Position numbers and translations under genes: made by a program
Origin: Actinacidiphila guanduensis
Lineage (GTDB): Bacteria; Actinomycetota; Actinomycetes; Streptomycetales; Streptomycetaceae
Direction: 5' to 3'
Length of the DNA: 64,000 nt
Assembly (NCBI RefSeq): GCF_900103985.1
Contig: NZ_FNIE01000006.1
Coordinates: 310,001 to 374,000, forward strand
The notes under the pieces: generated by a model
The model's input: only the letters and a program-made list of their open reading frames with translations
Told to the model about the DNA's origin: nothing
Database searches by the model: none
Shown: one piece after another, positions 44,023-52,463 of the stretch
Position numbering within the stretch: the first letter of the stretch is position 1
How the letters are laid out: every line of letters starts with the position of its first letter

Positions 44023-45321
44023 CTACGAAGACGCCGGCTTGGACTGGTCCTGCTGCTCGGCATAGATCTGCAGATCCGAGAGTACGGACTTCGGGTCCTC
44101 GTGCACCGCCTTGCCGATCACCTTCTTGACCCGGTCGCTCACCGGCGTCCAGGACGTCTTGTTGACCGGGTAGAAGACCGCCTCGGGCAGCAGGTTCAGG
44201 AACTGGACGAGGTCCTTGTCCTTGGGGTCCGCGAGCATCGCGTTCGACGCCGACGTCGTCACCGGCAGCAGCCCGTACTCGTCGAGGAACTTGACCGTGT
44301 TCTTCTCCTGGTACACGAACTGCAGGAACTTCCCGTCCGCGTCCCGGTTCTTGTTGTGGTTGAACGCCATCATCCAGTCGGCGACGCCGAGCGTGTCGGG
44401 GTCGGGCCCGTCCTGCCCGGGCAGCGGCGCCACCCCCACGTCGATCCCCTTCGCCTTCGCCTGCGCGAGCAGCGTCGGGTGACCGTTGATCATGCCGGCG
44501 TCACCGGCGAGGAAGTCGTCGAAGACGTCCTGGCGGTTGGTGACCGCCGGGTCCTTCGGACCCACCAGCTTCGCGTCCACCAGGTTCTTCTTCACCCAGT
44601 CGAACGCCTCGACGTTCGCCGAGTTGTCGAAGTTGTAGTTGCCGACCGAGTCGGTGAAGCCGCCGGTACCGGCGGACGCGCTCGCCCCGAGCATCCACAT
44701 CAGGGACTCCGCCTGCGCCTCCTCCGGCCCGAGCGGCAGGCCGTAGGGGACCTTGACCCCGTTGTCCTTGAGCAGCTTCGCGTCGGTCGCCAACTGCGCC
44801 CACGTCTCGGGCGCCTTGGTGATGCCGGCGTTCTCGAAGAGCTTCTTGTTGTAGAAGAACATCCGGGAGCTGGACACCCACGGGATGCCGTACTGGGTGC
44901 GGTCCACCGAGCCGGCCTGGGCGAGCGAGGGGATGAAGTCGGCCTCCTCGCTCACCGTGAACAGCTCGTCGGCGCTGTAGAGCTGGCCGGCGGCGGCGTA
45001 CTGGGCGTACGAGCCGATCTGCGCGATGTCCGGCGGGTTGCCCTGCTTGACCAGTGCGGCGACCTTGTCGTCCACGTGCGTCCAGTCGACCACCTGGATG
45101 TCGACGGTGATGTGCGGGTTGTCCTTCTCGAAGGCGCGCACGATGTCGTTCCAGTACCCCAGGGAGCTGTTGTCCGTCTTGGGGTCGCCGTAGTCGGCGG
45201 CGATCATGTGGATCGTGACGTCCTTGCTCAGCGGTGAGCTGCCGCCGCAGGCGCTGACCGAGGTCAGCGCGAGCGCGGAAGTGAGGCCGGCCGCCATGCC
45301 GAGAAGTCGTCGCCGCTGCAC
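44023..45321 (-). CDS. Sugar ABC transporter substrate-binding lipoprotein (432 aa)
   Basis: A family 1 extracellular solute-binding protein. The signal ends TSVSAC with Cys25 as the lipidation site. WNDIVRAFEKDNPHITVDIQ, GNPPDIAQIGSYAQYAAAG, YGIPWVSSSRMFFYNKKLFE and FLAGDAGMINGHPTLL are typical of oligosaccharide binders. No permease or ATPase gene is nearby, so it must use a transporter encoded elsewhere, as for the MsiK-served sugar systems of Streptomyces. It is divergent from nagK-nagA and has a DasR-like site in the shared gap, suggesting GlcNAc or chito-oligosaccharide as ligand. Confidence 0.85.
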   Translation of the reverse strand: MQRRRLLGMAAGLTSALALTSVSACGGSSPLSKDVTIHMIAADYGDPKTDNSSLGYWNDIVRAFEKDNPHITVDIQVVDWTHVDDKVAALVKQGNPPDIAQIGSYAQYAAAGQLYSADELFTVSEEADFIPSLAQAGSVDRTQYGIPWVSSSRMFFYNKKLFENAGITKAPETWAQLATDAKLLKDNGVKVPYGLPLGPEEAQAESLMWMLGASASAGTGGFTDSVGNYNFDNSANVEAFDWVKKNLVDAKLVGPKDPAVTNRQDVFDDFLAGDAGMINGHPTLLAQAKAKGIDVGVAPLPGQDGPDPDTLGVADWMMAFNHNKNRDADGKFLQFVYQEKNTVKFLDEYGLLPVTTSASNAMLADPKDKDLVQFLNLLPEAVFYPVNKTSWTPVSDRVKKVIGKAVHEDPKSVLSDLQIYAEQQDQSKPASS

Positions 45322-45471
45322 TGTTCCCTACCACCCTTGGAAATGACCGTTATTGACCGGGGAACACCCGGATCGCCACCGGCATCGCCCGAACGGGGCC
45401 GCCTCCGGTGTGCCGATCAGATGATCTCGGGGTTCGCCGCCGAAGGGACGAGTCTTCCCCATATCGTTAGC

Positions 45472-45487
45472 CAAGGTCTACACCATG
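45472..45487. promoter_or_regulatory. DasR-responsive-like element (weaker)
   Basis: The 16 bases contain GGTCTACACC, one mismatch from the symmetrical core of the dre consensus (GGTCTAGACC). It is 151 bases upstream of the sugar-binding-protein start on the minus strand and 229 bases before nagK. DasR represses amino-sugar genes in Streptomyces. Confidence 0.5.
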
Positions 45488-45672
45488 AGTGAATTCCGCT
45501 TGCCGACGGGTCCTCCCCCGCTGCGCGAGCGCCCCGGCCGGCGCCCCGCCGACCGCACCCCGCCGCGCGCGCACGACCGCGAGCGGAAGTGCCCCCCCGT
45601 ACGGCCTTCCCGCGCACCCGCGAGGCGCCCGCCGCCTCCTGTGGCGCCTGCGGCACGGCGATCTCCCTGGGG

Positions 45673-45688
45673 AGTGGACTAGACCTTT
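45673..45688. promoter_or_regulatory. DasR-responsive element (dre) before nagK
   Basis: AGTGGACTAGACCTTT matches the dre consensus A(C/G)TGGTCTAGACCA(C/G)T at 13 of 16 positions and lies 27 bases upstream of nagK. Streptomyces DasR, a GntR regulator released by glucosamine 6-phosphate, is known to control nagK-nagA. DasR itself is not encoded in this window. Confidence 0.75.
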
Positions 45689-45715
45689 CGCGGGGTAAGA
45701 AGCGACACTGTCCCC

Positions 45716-46648
45716 GTGAGACATGTCATCGCCCTCGACGTGGGCGGCACCGGGATGAAAGCGGCGCTGGTCGGCGCGGACGGCACGCTGCTGCACCAGG
45801 CGCGCCGCCCCACCCACCGCGAGCGCGGCGCCGAGGCCGTGGTCACCGCGATCCTCGACTTCGCCGCCGAGCTGTACGCGCACGGCGAGCGGGCGTACGG
45901 CACCGGCGCCGCCGCGGCCGGTGTCGCGGTGCCCGGCATCGTGGACGAGGCGGGCGGCATCGCCGTCTACTCGGCGAACCTCCACTGGACCGACCTCCCC
46001 TTGCGCGACCTGGTCTCCGAGCGGCTGGGCGGCATCCCGGTGGCCCTCGGGCACGACGTGCGCAGCGGCGGCCTGGCCGAGGGCCGGCTCGGCGCGGGCA
46101 ACGGCGCCGACCGCTTCCTCTTCCTGCCGCTGGGCACCGGCATCGCCGGCGCCATCGGCATCGACGGCCGGATCGAGGCCGGCGCGCACGGCTACGCGGG
46201 CGAGATCGGCCACATCGTGGTCCGCCCCGGCGGCCGCGCGTGCGGCTGCGGGCAGCACGGCTGTCTGGAGGCGTACGCCTCGGCCGGCGCGGTCTCCCGC
46301 AGCTGGGCGCGGGCGAGCGGCGACCCGGACGCCGACGCGGCCGGGTGCGCGCGGGCGGTGGCGGCCGGCGACCCGGCGGCGGCAGCGGTCTGGCGCGAGG
46401 CCGTGGAGGCCCTCGCCGACGGCCTGGTCACCGGTCTCACCCTGCTCGACCCCCGGATGCTCATCGTCGGCGGCGGCCTCGCCGAGGCCGGCGACACCCT
46501 CTTCGGACCGCTGCGGGCGGCCGTGGAGGAGCGCATCACCTTTCAGAAACTCCCGCTCATCGTCCCCGCCGCACTCGGGGACACCGCCGGCTGCCTGGGC
46601 GCGGGCCTGCTCGCCTGGGACCTGATCTCCGTGGAGGTATCGGCCTGA
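45716..46648 (+). CDS. nagK: N-acetylglucosamine kinase, ROK family (310 aa)
   Basis: Phosphorylates GlcNAc to GlcNAc 6-phosphate. ALDVGGTGMKAALV is the phosphate loop, LGHDVRSGGLAEG includes the catalytic Asp, GYAGEIGHIVVRPGG carries the substrate-binding EIGH, and CGCGQHGCLEAYAS is the ROK zinc motif. Assignment to GlcNAc rests on coupling to nagA: the stop overlaps the nagA start (ATGA). GTG 45716 is the start. A dre-like site lies just upstream. Confidence 0.9.
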   Translation: MRHVIALDVGGTGMKAALVGADGTLLHQARRPTHRERGAEAVVTAILDFAAELYAHGERAYGTGAAAAGVAVPGIVDEAGGIAVYSANLHWTDLPLRDLVSERLGGIPVALGHDVRSGGLAEGRLGAGNGADRFLFLPLGTGIAGAIGIDGRIEAGAHGYAGEIGHIVVRPGGRACGCGQHGCLEAYASAGAVSRSWARASGDPDADAAGCARAVAAGDPAAAAVWREAVEALADGLVTGLTLLDPRMLIVGGGLAEAGDTLFGPLRAAVEERITFQKLPLIVPAALGDTAGCLGAGLLAWDLISVEVSA

Positions 46649-47823
46649 TGGCCCCCGTGACGACGACATCGACAACCACCACGCAGCGCACGGTGCTGAC
46701 CGGCGCCCGGGTGGTACTGCCGTCCGGTGTGGTGGAGGGCGGCCGGATCACGGTCGACGGCACCCGGATCGCCCCGAACGAGCAGGCCGAGCAGGCCACG
46801 CACGACCTGGCGGGGCAGGGCTGCACGATCGTCCCCGGCTTCGTGGACCTGCACAACCACGGCGGCGGCGGCGCCTCCTTCACCTCCGGCACCGCCGAGG
46901 ACGTGCTCACGGCCGTGCGCACCCACCGCGCGCACGGGACCACCACCCTGGTGGCCTCCACCGTCACCGAGTCCCTGGACTTCCTCGCCAAGCAGGCCGC
47001 GCTGCTCTCGGAGCTGGTCGAGCAGGGCGACCTGGCGGGCATCCACTTCGAGGGGCCCTTCATCTCGCCTTGCCGCAAGGGCGCGCACGACGAGTCGCTG
47101 CTGCGCCACCCCGACCCGGCCGACGTGCGCGCCCTCGTGGCGGCCGCGCGCGGGGCCGCCCGCATGGTCACGCTCGCCGCCGAACTGCCCGGCGGCATCG
47201 ACTCGGTACGGCTGCTGGCCGACCTCGGCGTCATCGCGGCCGTCGGGCACACGGACGCGACGTACGAGCAGACGGTGGAGGCGATCGACGCGGGGGCGAC
47301 CGTCGCGACCCACCTGTTCAACGCGATGCCGCCGCTGCAGCACCGCGAGCCGGGCCCGATCGCCGCGCTGCTGGAGGACGAGCGGGTCACCGTCGAACTC
47401 ATCAACGACGGCACCCACCTGCACCCCTCCGTCCTCGAACTCGCCTTCGGCAGCGCGGGCCCGGCGCGGGTCGCGCTGATCACCGACGCGATGGACGCGG
47501 CCGGCTTCGGCGACGGGCTCTACGACCTCGGGCCGCTGAAGGTCGAGGTCCGCCAGGGCGTGGCGCGCCTGGTGGAGGGCGGCTCGATCGCCGGCTCCAC
47601 GCTCACCCTGGACACCGCGTTCAAGCGGGCCGTCACGCTCGACGGGATCGCGCTGCCGGACGCCGTGCAGGCGATCTCGGCCAACCCTGCGCGGCTGCTG
47701 GGCCTGTCGGACCGGATCGGCTCGCTGGAACCGGGCAAGGACGCGGACCTGGTGGTGCTGGACGGGGACTACGAGGTGGTGGGCGTGATGCGCAAGGGCG
47801 AGTGGGTGGTGCGGCCGGCGTAG
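46648..47823 (+). CDS. nagA: N-acetylglucosamine-6-phosphate deacetylase (391 aa)
   Basis: A metal-dependent amidohydrolase removing acetate from GlcNAc 6-phosphate. Metal and catalytic residues are visible: VDLHNHGGGG (HxH), GIHFEGPFIS (Glu), VGHTDATYEQT and HLFNAMPPLQHREPG (His), and ALITDAMDAAG (catalytic Asp). PGKDADLVVLD is the usual C-terminal sandwich. ATG 46648 follows GGAGGT inside nagK. With nagK it forms the entry into glucosamine-6-phosphate, the signal that releases DasR. Confidence 0.95.
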   Translation: MAPVTTTSTTTTQRTVLTGARVVLPSGVVEGGRITVDGTRIAPNEQAEQATHDLAGQGCTIVPGFVDLHNHGGGGASFTSGTAEDVLTAVRTHRAHGTTTLVASTVTESLDFLAKQAALLSELVEQGDLAGIHFEGPFISPCRKGAHDESLLRHPDPADVRALVAAARGAARMVTLAAELPGGIDSVRLLADLGVIAAVGHTDATYEQTVEAIDAGATVATHLFNAMPPLQHREPGPIAALLEDERVTVELINDGTHLHPSVLELAFGSAGPARVALITDAMDAAGFGDGLYDLGPLKVEVRQGVARLVEGGSIAGSTLTLDTAFKRAVTLDGIALPDAVQAISANPARLLGLSDRIGSLEPGKDADLVVLDGDYEVVGVMRKGEWVVRPA

Positions 47824-47979
47824 GGGGCGTCCGGCACGCTGACCCTGCCTTCGGGGGGTACCCGCGGCCGCGTTGCCGGTCGTCGGCGGGGTGCGGAAAC
47901 CGGTTGCATGTTCAACGGGTGCGTAAAGGCGGCCGGTCGGCCCTGGGCCGACCGGCCGCCGGTTTGCCAGAATCATCAG

Positions 47980-48915
47980 GTGATCATCACCGTCACGCTG
48001 AACACCGCGCTGGACGTGACCTACCGGGTCCCCTCGCTCGTGCCGCACACCACCCACCGGGTGCTCGACGTCGCCGAGCGGCCCGGCGGCAAGGGCGTCA
48101 ACGTCGCCCGCGTGCTGGCCGCGCTCGGGCACCGCACGACCGTCACCGGCTTCGCGGGCGGTGCGACCGGCCAGGAGCTGCGGCGGGCGCTGGCCGCCGT
48201 GCCGCACGCCGACCTGCTCACCGACGCGCTGGTGCCGATCGACGGGGCCACCCGCCGTACCGTCGCCGTCGTCGCCGAGGACACCGGCGACACCACGATG
48301 TTCAACGAGCCGGGGCCCGCGGTGCGGCCCGCCGAGTGGAGCGCCTTCCTCGACCGCTACCGGGCTCTGCTGGCGGCCGACGGGGTGCGGGCCGTGGCAC
48401 TGTGCGGCAGCCTGCCGCCGGGGCTGCCGGTCGGCACGTACGCGGGGCTGGTGCGGCAGGCGCGCGCGGCCGGGGTGTACGTCCTGCTCGACACCGGCGG
48501 GGAGCCGCTGCGCCGGGGACTGGCCGCGCGGCCGGACCTGATCAAGCCGAATTCCGCCGAGCTGACCGGGCTCACCGGCTTCGCCGAGCCCGCGAAGGCC
48601 GCCCACGACGCCCGCCGGCGGGGCGCCCGCGCGGTCGCGGCCTCGCTCGGGCCCGAGGGGATGCTCGCGGTGGGCGAGGAGGGCACGTGGCAGGCGCTGC
48701 CGCCCGAGCCGCTGCCGGGGAACCCGACCGGGGCCGGCGACTCCGCGGTGGCCGCGCTGCTCGCCGGGCACGCCGAGCGGCTGCCGTGGCCGGACCGGCT
48801 GGCCCGCGCGGTGGCCCTGTCGGCGGCGACAGTGCTGGCGCCGGCGGCGGGCGAGTACGACCGGGGGGCGTACGCGAAGCTGCTGCCGAAGGTGCGGGTC
48901 GCTGCCGCGGGCTGA
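47980..48915 (+). CDS. PfkB family hexose kinase, 1-phosphofructokinase type (311 aa)
   Basis: A ribokinase-fold sugar kinase. ITVTLNTALDVTYRVPSL, RPGGKGVNVARVLAALG and the anion hole NPTGAGDSAVAALLAG, with Asp as catalytic base, are all present. The N-terminal pattern is that of the 1-phosphofructokinase/tagatose-6-phosphate kinase subgroup. It lies 156 bases after nagA on the same strand, so it may take part in amino-sugar or related hexose-phosphate use. GTG 47980 is the start. Confidence 0.88.
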   Translation: MIITVTLNTALDVTYRVPSLVPHTTHRVLDVAERPGGKGVNVARVLAALGHRTTVTGFAGGATGQELRRALAAVPHADLLTDALVPIDGATRRTVAVVAEDTGDTTMFNEPGPAVRPAEWSAFLDRYRALLAADGVRAVALCGSLPPGLPVGTYAGLVRQARAAGVYVLLDTGGEPLRRGLAARPDLIKPNSAELTGLTGFAEPAKAAHDARRRGARAVAASLGPEGMLAVGEEGTWQALPPEPLPGNPTGAGDSAVAALLAGHAERLPWPDRLARAVALSAATVLAPAAGEYDRGAYAKLLPKVRVAAAG

Positions 48916-49002
48916 GGGGGTTGCCGCCGCGGGCATCGCGCGGGCCGAGGCTCACCGCTACGGGACGGCCGTGCGCCGATCATCGCCGTGTCCCGGGGCC
49001 CG

Positions 49003-49974
49003 CTACTTGTTGACCTGGCCCTCCTTGAGCCAGAACTGGTCCAGGTTGACCCCGCAGTTCTGGTTCGCCGGGGTGCAGCTCAGCGAGAGGGTGTTGGCGC
49101 CCTTCTTCAGGTCCACCCAGGAGAAGGTGGTCATGTTCCAGGCCTTCGCCCAGTCGGTGGCGTTGCCCCAGTTCTTCATGTTGACCGGGTCGGTGCGGGG
49201 CTTGCCGTTGACCGCGAGGGTCAAGGTGGCGTCCGGGCCCGCGTTGCCGTAGCTGATGAAGAACGTGTACTGGTCCGCCTTGGGCACGGTGACCGTCCAC
49301 GTCACGGTCGCGCCCTGGGTGGCCATGTGGTCCACGTACGTGCCGCCGGCGGCGTTCGCCCCCGGGTGCTCGGTGCTCGGCTGGGCGCCGCCGGCCAGGT
49401 TGAGCGTGGCGGCGTCCGTCTTCGGCGAGTCGAAGTTCGTCGGGGTCGCGGAGGGCTCCTGCGAGGGGGCCGTGCTCGCCGGCTGGCTCGCCGAGGCGGT
49501 CGCCTTGCCGTCGGCCTTGTCGCCGCTGTCACCGGAGCTGTTCGTCATCGCGAAGGCGATGGCGATCGCGACGACGGCCACGACCGCGACGGCGCCGATC
49601 AGCAGGCCCTTGCGGTTCTGGGGGCCGCCTTGGGCGGCGCGGCGGCCGCCGCCGGGCTGCTGGGGCGGCAGCGGGGGCTGCTGCTGTTGCTGCGGGTAGC
49701 CGTAGCCGCTCTGCGGCGGTGCCTGCTGGGGCGGCGGGTACCCGTAACCGCCCTGCTGGCCTTGCTGGCCCTGCTGGGGCGGCGGGTAGCCGTACCCGCC
49801 CTGCTGGCCGCCCTGGGGGCTGCGGCGCTCTCCGACCCGCTGCACCTGGTGGTACGAGGTCCGGGGCACGCCCGGCTGCCCCGCGGCGGGGTCCGGCTGC
49901 TCACCGTTCTCCGACCGGTAGAGATACGCGAACGGGTCGTCGTTCTCCGGGGTGCCGTCGTTTCCGGCAGTCAT
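49003..49974 (-). CDS. Membrane-anchored protein with carbohydrate-binding-like domain (323 aa)
   Basis: The first ~120 residues are Gln/Pro/Gly/Tyr-rich with repeated GGYGYPPPQQ units. A single membrane span follows (LLIGAVAVVAVVAIAIAF), then a Ser/Thr/Pro linker, and an external domain (about 200-323) with AATLNLAGGAQP, GATVTWTVTVPKADQYTFFI, and GANTLSLSC, resembling CBM6/CBM35-type modules. Two cysteines in LSCTPANQNCGVNLDQFWL probably pair. It may bind cell-wall or extracellular glycans. Position beside the amino-sugar genes is suggestive only. ATG 49974 follows GGATG. Confidence 0.8.
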   Translation of the reverse strand: MTAGNDGTPENDDPFAYLYRSENGEQPDPAAGQPGVPRTSYHQVQRVGERRSPQGGQQGGYGYPPPQQGQQGQQGGYGYPPPQQAPPQSGYGYPQQQQQPPLPPQQPGGGRRAAQGGPQNRKGLLIGAVAVVAVVAIAIAFAMTNSSGDSGDKADGKATASASQPASTAPSQEPSATPTNFDSPKTDAATLNLAGGAQPSTEHPGANAAGGTYVDHMATQGATVTWTVTVPKADQYTFFISYGNAGPDATLTLAVNGKPRTDPVNMKNWGNATDWAKAWNMTTFSWVDLKKGANTLSLSCTPANQNCGVNLDQFWLKEGQVNK

Positions 49975-50159
49975 CCTTCGTCCACTCCCTCGCCACTGTG
50001 CTTCCCGCACCCTACCGGGCGAAGATGACAACTCCGTGCTCTGCGGTTCCCTGGGACTCGGGGTGTGACGGGGTACCGTCCGCCCTTCCGCGAGGCCGCC
50101 CGCGCCCCGGGCGCCGGGGAGCCGCGCTTCCCTTTGCGACCCTGTCGCGCTTCGCCACC

Positions 50160-50480
50160 GGCCGAAAGGGGCGGCACGGTCCCGCCCGGACCTTCCGCCG
50201 GAGGATGGCTGAGCGCGCAGTTCCTCCCCCAGAGCTTCGCCTGGGAGGTACCCCCAGCGCCCCTGAGGTGTTACCGCGAACCGTCCCCACGTATCTGCAC
50301 CACGTCGGGCTGCGCCCGCCGGCCCGAAGGGGCGGCGCCTGTCCCGCCCGGACCCTCCGCCGGTGGATGGCTGGGCGCGCAGTTCCTCCCCCAGAGCTTC
50401 ACCTGGGAGGTACCCCAGCGCCCCTGAGGTGTCACCGCGAACCGTCCCCGCGTATCTGCACCGTGTCGGGCCTTGCCCGT
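50160..50480. repeat. 161-bp tandem duplication carrying dispersed-repeat left halves
   Basis: Two head-to-tail copies, about 50160-50320 and 50321-50480, share GCGCAGTTCCTCCCCCAGAG, CTGGGAGGTACC, CAGCGCCCCTGAGGTGT, ACCGCGAACCGTCCCC and CGTATCTGCACC with few differences. Each contains the left half of the hairpin repeat found at 42-43 kb. No gene lies in this 518-base gap (49975-50492). Confidence 0.85.
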
Positions 50481-50492
50481 TGGCGCGGGCGG

Positions 50493-50825
50493 TCAGGTGT
50501 CTTGTTTGGGTTGGGCGGCGGCGCGGCGGTATTCGGCGTTGAGGCGCTGGGCTTCTTCCAGTTGGTCCTCGAGGATGACGATGCGGCAGGCGGCCTCGAT
50601 CGGGGTGCCCTGGTCGACGAGTTCCCGGGCGCGGGCGGCGATGCGCAGCTGGTAGCGGGAGTACCGGCGGTGTCCGCCCGCGGAGCGCAGCGGGGTGATC
50701 AGGCGGGCTTCGCCGATGGCGCGCAGGAAGCCCTGGGTGGTGCCGAGTATCTCGGCGGCCCGGCCCATGGTGTAGGCGGGGTAGTCGTCGTCATCGAGCC
50801 GGTTGAACGAATCGTCTGCTGTCAT
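50493..50825 (-). CDS. Small MerR-type helix-turn-helix protein (110 aa)
   Basis: The DNA-binding domain reads AYTMGRAAEILGTTQGFLRA, IGEARLITPLRSAGGHRRYS and RYQLRIAARARELVDQGTPI, a MerR-like winged helix. The C-terminal part is a short helix (ILEDQLEEAQRLNAEYRRAA), a coiled coil for dimerisation with no effector domain. ATG 50825 is preceded by GAGAGG. It stands alone with a very long gene-free upstream region, which suggests complex control. Target genes are unknown. Confidence 0.87.
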   Translation of the reverse strand: MTADDSFNRLDDDDYPAYTMGRAAEILGTTQGFLRAIGEARLITPLRSAGGHRRYSRYQLRIAARARELVDQGTPIEAACRIVILEDQLEEAQRLNAEYRRAAAQPKQDT

Positions 50826-51720
50826 CTTGCCTCTCTGTCGAACACGCTCGAGGGGCCCTGGCGCTGTCCTGCGCCAGGGCCCCGAAGGAACTACCACACC
50901 ATCTACCGGTCCTCGTACCGGACCGGCCTACTGTGTCCGCACTGCCGCAGGGGGGGTGACGGCAGATACGGGGATCGCGGTTGCTCGACCGGAGACCACC
51001 TCACTAACGATGTCCTGCGGTACCCGGGCTCACGACGTTCCACCCGGGCGATCCTGATGGCGTTCGGCTCCTCCGTTCCTTCCTCTGGATGAACTCACCA
51101 ATCGGTACTGCGACTACTGGTACTGCGAACTGCACTCACTGAACTGCGTCACTGCTCACGGCGGCCCCTGAGCACTGCGGGCCACCCGGTGCGGTCGTCA
51201 GCCCCGTCGCCGTCAGGCAACCGCTCTGGCTTCGGAACTCCACCACCGCACCGTCCTGCACTTGCGGGTACTGCTGCCCGGCAGTTCGTCTCTGCCGGGC
51301 CCTTCTGATCTCGACTACGAGAGATACCTTAGCCCCCTCCCCACCCAATGTCTACTCTGGCGATCACAGATTTTCTGGTGTCCGGCGGCGAGGTAACCGA
51401 GCAGCCCTGCCGGCGCAGGGGACACAGCGGCAGGGCGCGCGAGCCGGGCGGCAGGGACAGGCCGGGGCGCCGCAGCCGGGGTTGCGCCACCCGAGGGTGA
51501 CGGAGGCACCCGGCCCGGGCGCGGCGGGGGCCGGGCGGGATCGCGCTCCCGGCCTCCACTGACGCGATCCCCCTTTGCGCACGCGGTTCCCCGGGGAAAC
51601 CCTCATCGGGACGGGCACACTCCGCCCCTGCGCCGGTGCGAATACCTGGTGCGGCGGTATGAGAAATCGTGCCTCGCGAGGACGTAATTCCGGGGGGTGC
51701 GCCACGAAATCACCTCCGTT
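50826..51720. other. Long gene-free region upstream of the MerR gene
   Basis: No ORF here has convincing coding character. A 55-base stretch (about 51104-51160) holds ACTG eight times. A CTGCCCGGCAG palindrome with CTCTGCCGGGC (about 51275-51302) could form hairpins. The 51330-51560 part is Arg/Pro-rich in all frames. It may contain a long leader of the MerR gene and an uncharacterised RNA. Confidence 0.35.
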
Positions 51721-51917
51721 CGCGGCATTGCGGCCCGCCCTGTGCTAGCCTGATGACCAGTTGCAGTAGTGGTTCCCAAGGCTTCAAGTGTCCTCACCGG
51801 ATTTTCGGTCCGGCAGGGTCACTTTGTTTTCCGGTTCACTCCGGACGGGGCAATCATCACGGCGACACTGGGCTCGCACAGTGCGGGCACAGGGCACCGC
51901 CCCGAAGGAGATATGAC

Positions 51918-52121
51918 ATGGCATCCGGCACCGTGAAGTGGTTCAACGCGGAAAAGGGCTTCGGCTTCATCGAGCAGGACGGTGGCGGCGCTGACGTGTT
52001 CGCCCACTACTCGAACATCGCCGCCTCCGGCTTCCGCGAGCTGCAGGAGGGCCAGAAGGTGAACTTCGACGTCACCCAGGGCCAGAAGGGCCCGCAGGCG
52101 GAGAACATCGTTCCCGCCTGA
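51918..52121 (+). CDS. Cold-shock protein (67 aa)
   Basis: A single OB-fold RNA chaperone, paralogue of the protein at 34779. [20 protein letters not shown] includes RNP1 (KGFGFI), [10 protein letters not shown] is RNP2, and the ending is [15 protein letters not shown] 51918 follows GAAGGAG. The upstream 190 bases are less GC-rich and include a CCGGATTTTCGGTCCGG hairpin (51797-51813), consistent with a structured cold-shock leader. It ends at a strong terminator and is followed by a DEAD-box helicase, a common cold-response pairing. Confidence 0.97.
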   Translation: MASGTVKWFNAEKGFGFIEQDGGGADVFAHYSNIAASGFRELQEGQKVNFDVTQGQKGPQAENIVPA

Positions 52122-52140
52122 CGGCGACGCACGTTCCACA

Positions 52141-52182
52141 AAAGCTGGGGCCCGCACCTGAGGGTGCGGGCCCCAGCTTTTG
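52141..52182 (+). terminator. Cold-shock gene terminator
   Basis: A perfect 19-bp stem beginning AAAAGCTGGGG and ending CCCCAGCTTTT with a TGAG loop lies 19 bases after the stop codon. It is the strongest terminator in the window. Confidence 0.93.
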
Positions 52183-52430
52183 TGCTTCACCGCCCCCCGT
52201 GCACGGCAACGGCTTCACGGGGACGGCGGGGAACTCAGGTCCGGGTGGCACAGCGCCCGGCGCATCACAGAGAAACAAGAGCCGCCCCGGTCTTCCGTCC
52301 GGGCTTTGAGAACTTTTCGACGGCTCCCGCCGCTGCTCCGGCAGCCATGGGAAGTTCCACTCTTCCCCCTTTCGTTTGTTCTTCGGTTCGTACGTGCGAT
52401 TCCCCCTGCGGATCACCGCTGCCCGGAATT

Positions 52431-52457
52431 CCTCGATACGTGCCGCATCGAGGAAGG
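52431..52457 (+). promoter_or_regulatory. Hairpin masking the helicase Shine-Dalgarno
   Basis: CCTCGAT (52431-52437) pairs with ATCGAGG (52447-52453) over a nine-base loop. The right arm overlaps the ribosome-binding site GAGGAAGG (52450-52457) seven bases before ATG 52464, so half of the site would be hidden when the stem forms. The leader from the preceding terminator is about 280 bases with no gene. Confidence 0.5.
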
Positions 52458-52463
52458 TCCCGC

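Noticed and set aside
43452..44063. DUF3263 start at ATG 44063
   Set aside because: It would overlap the binding-protein gene by 41 bases and has no ribosome-binding site; GTG 43997 is preferred, though neither start is certain.
45485..45682. 65-codon ORF between the two DasR-like sites
   Set aside because: Pro/Arg-rich, no recognised motif, starts inside one dre and stops inside the other; more likely untranslated promoter region.
51329..51705. Minus-strand ORFs upstream of the second cold-shock gene
   Set aside because: Overlapping Arg/Pro-rich frames without ribosome-binding sites or family matches.
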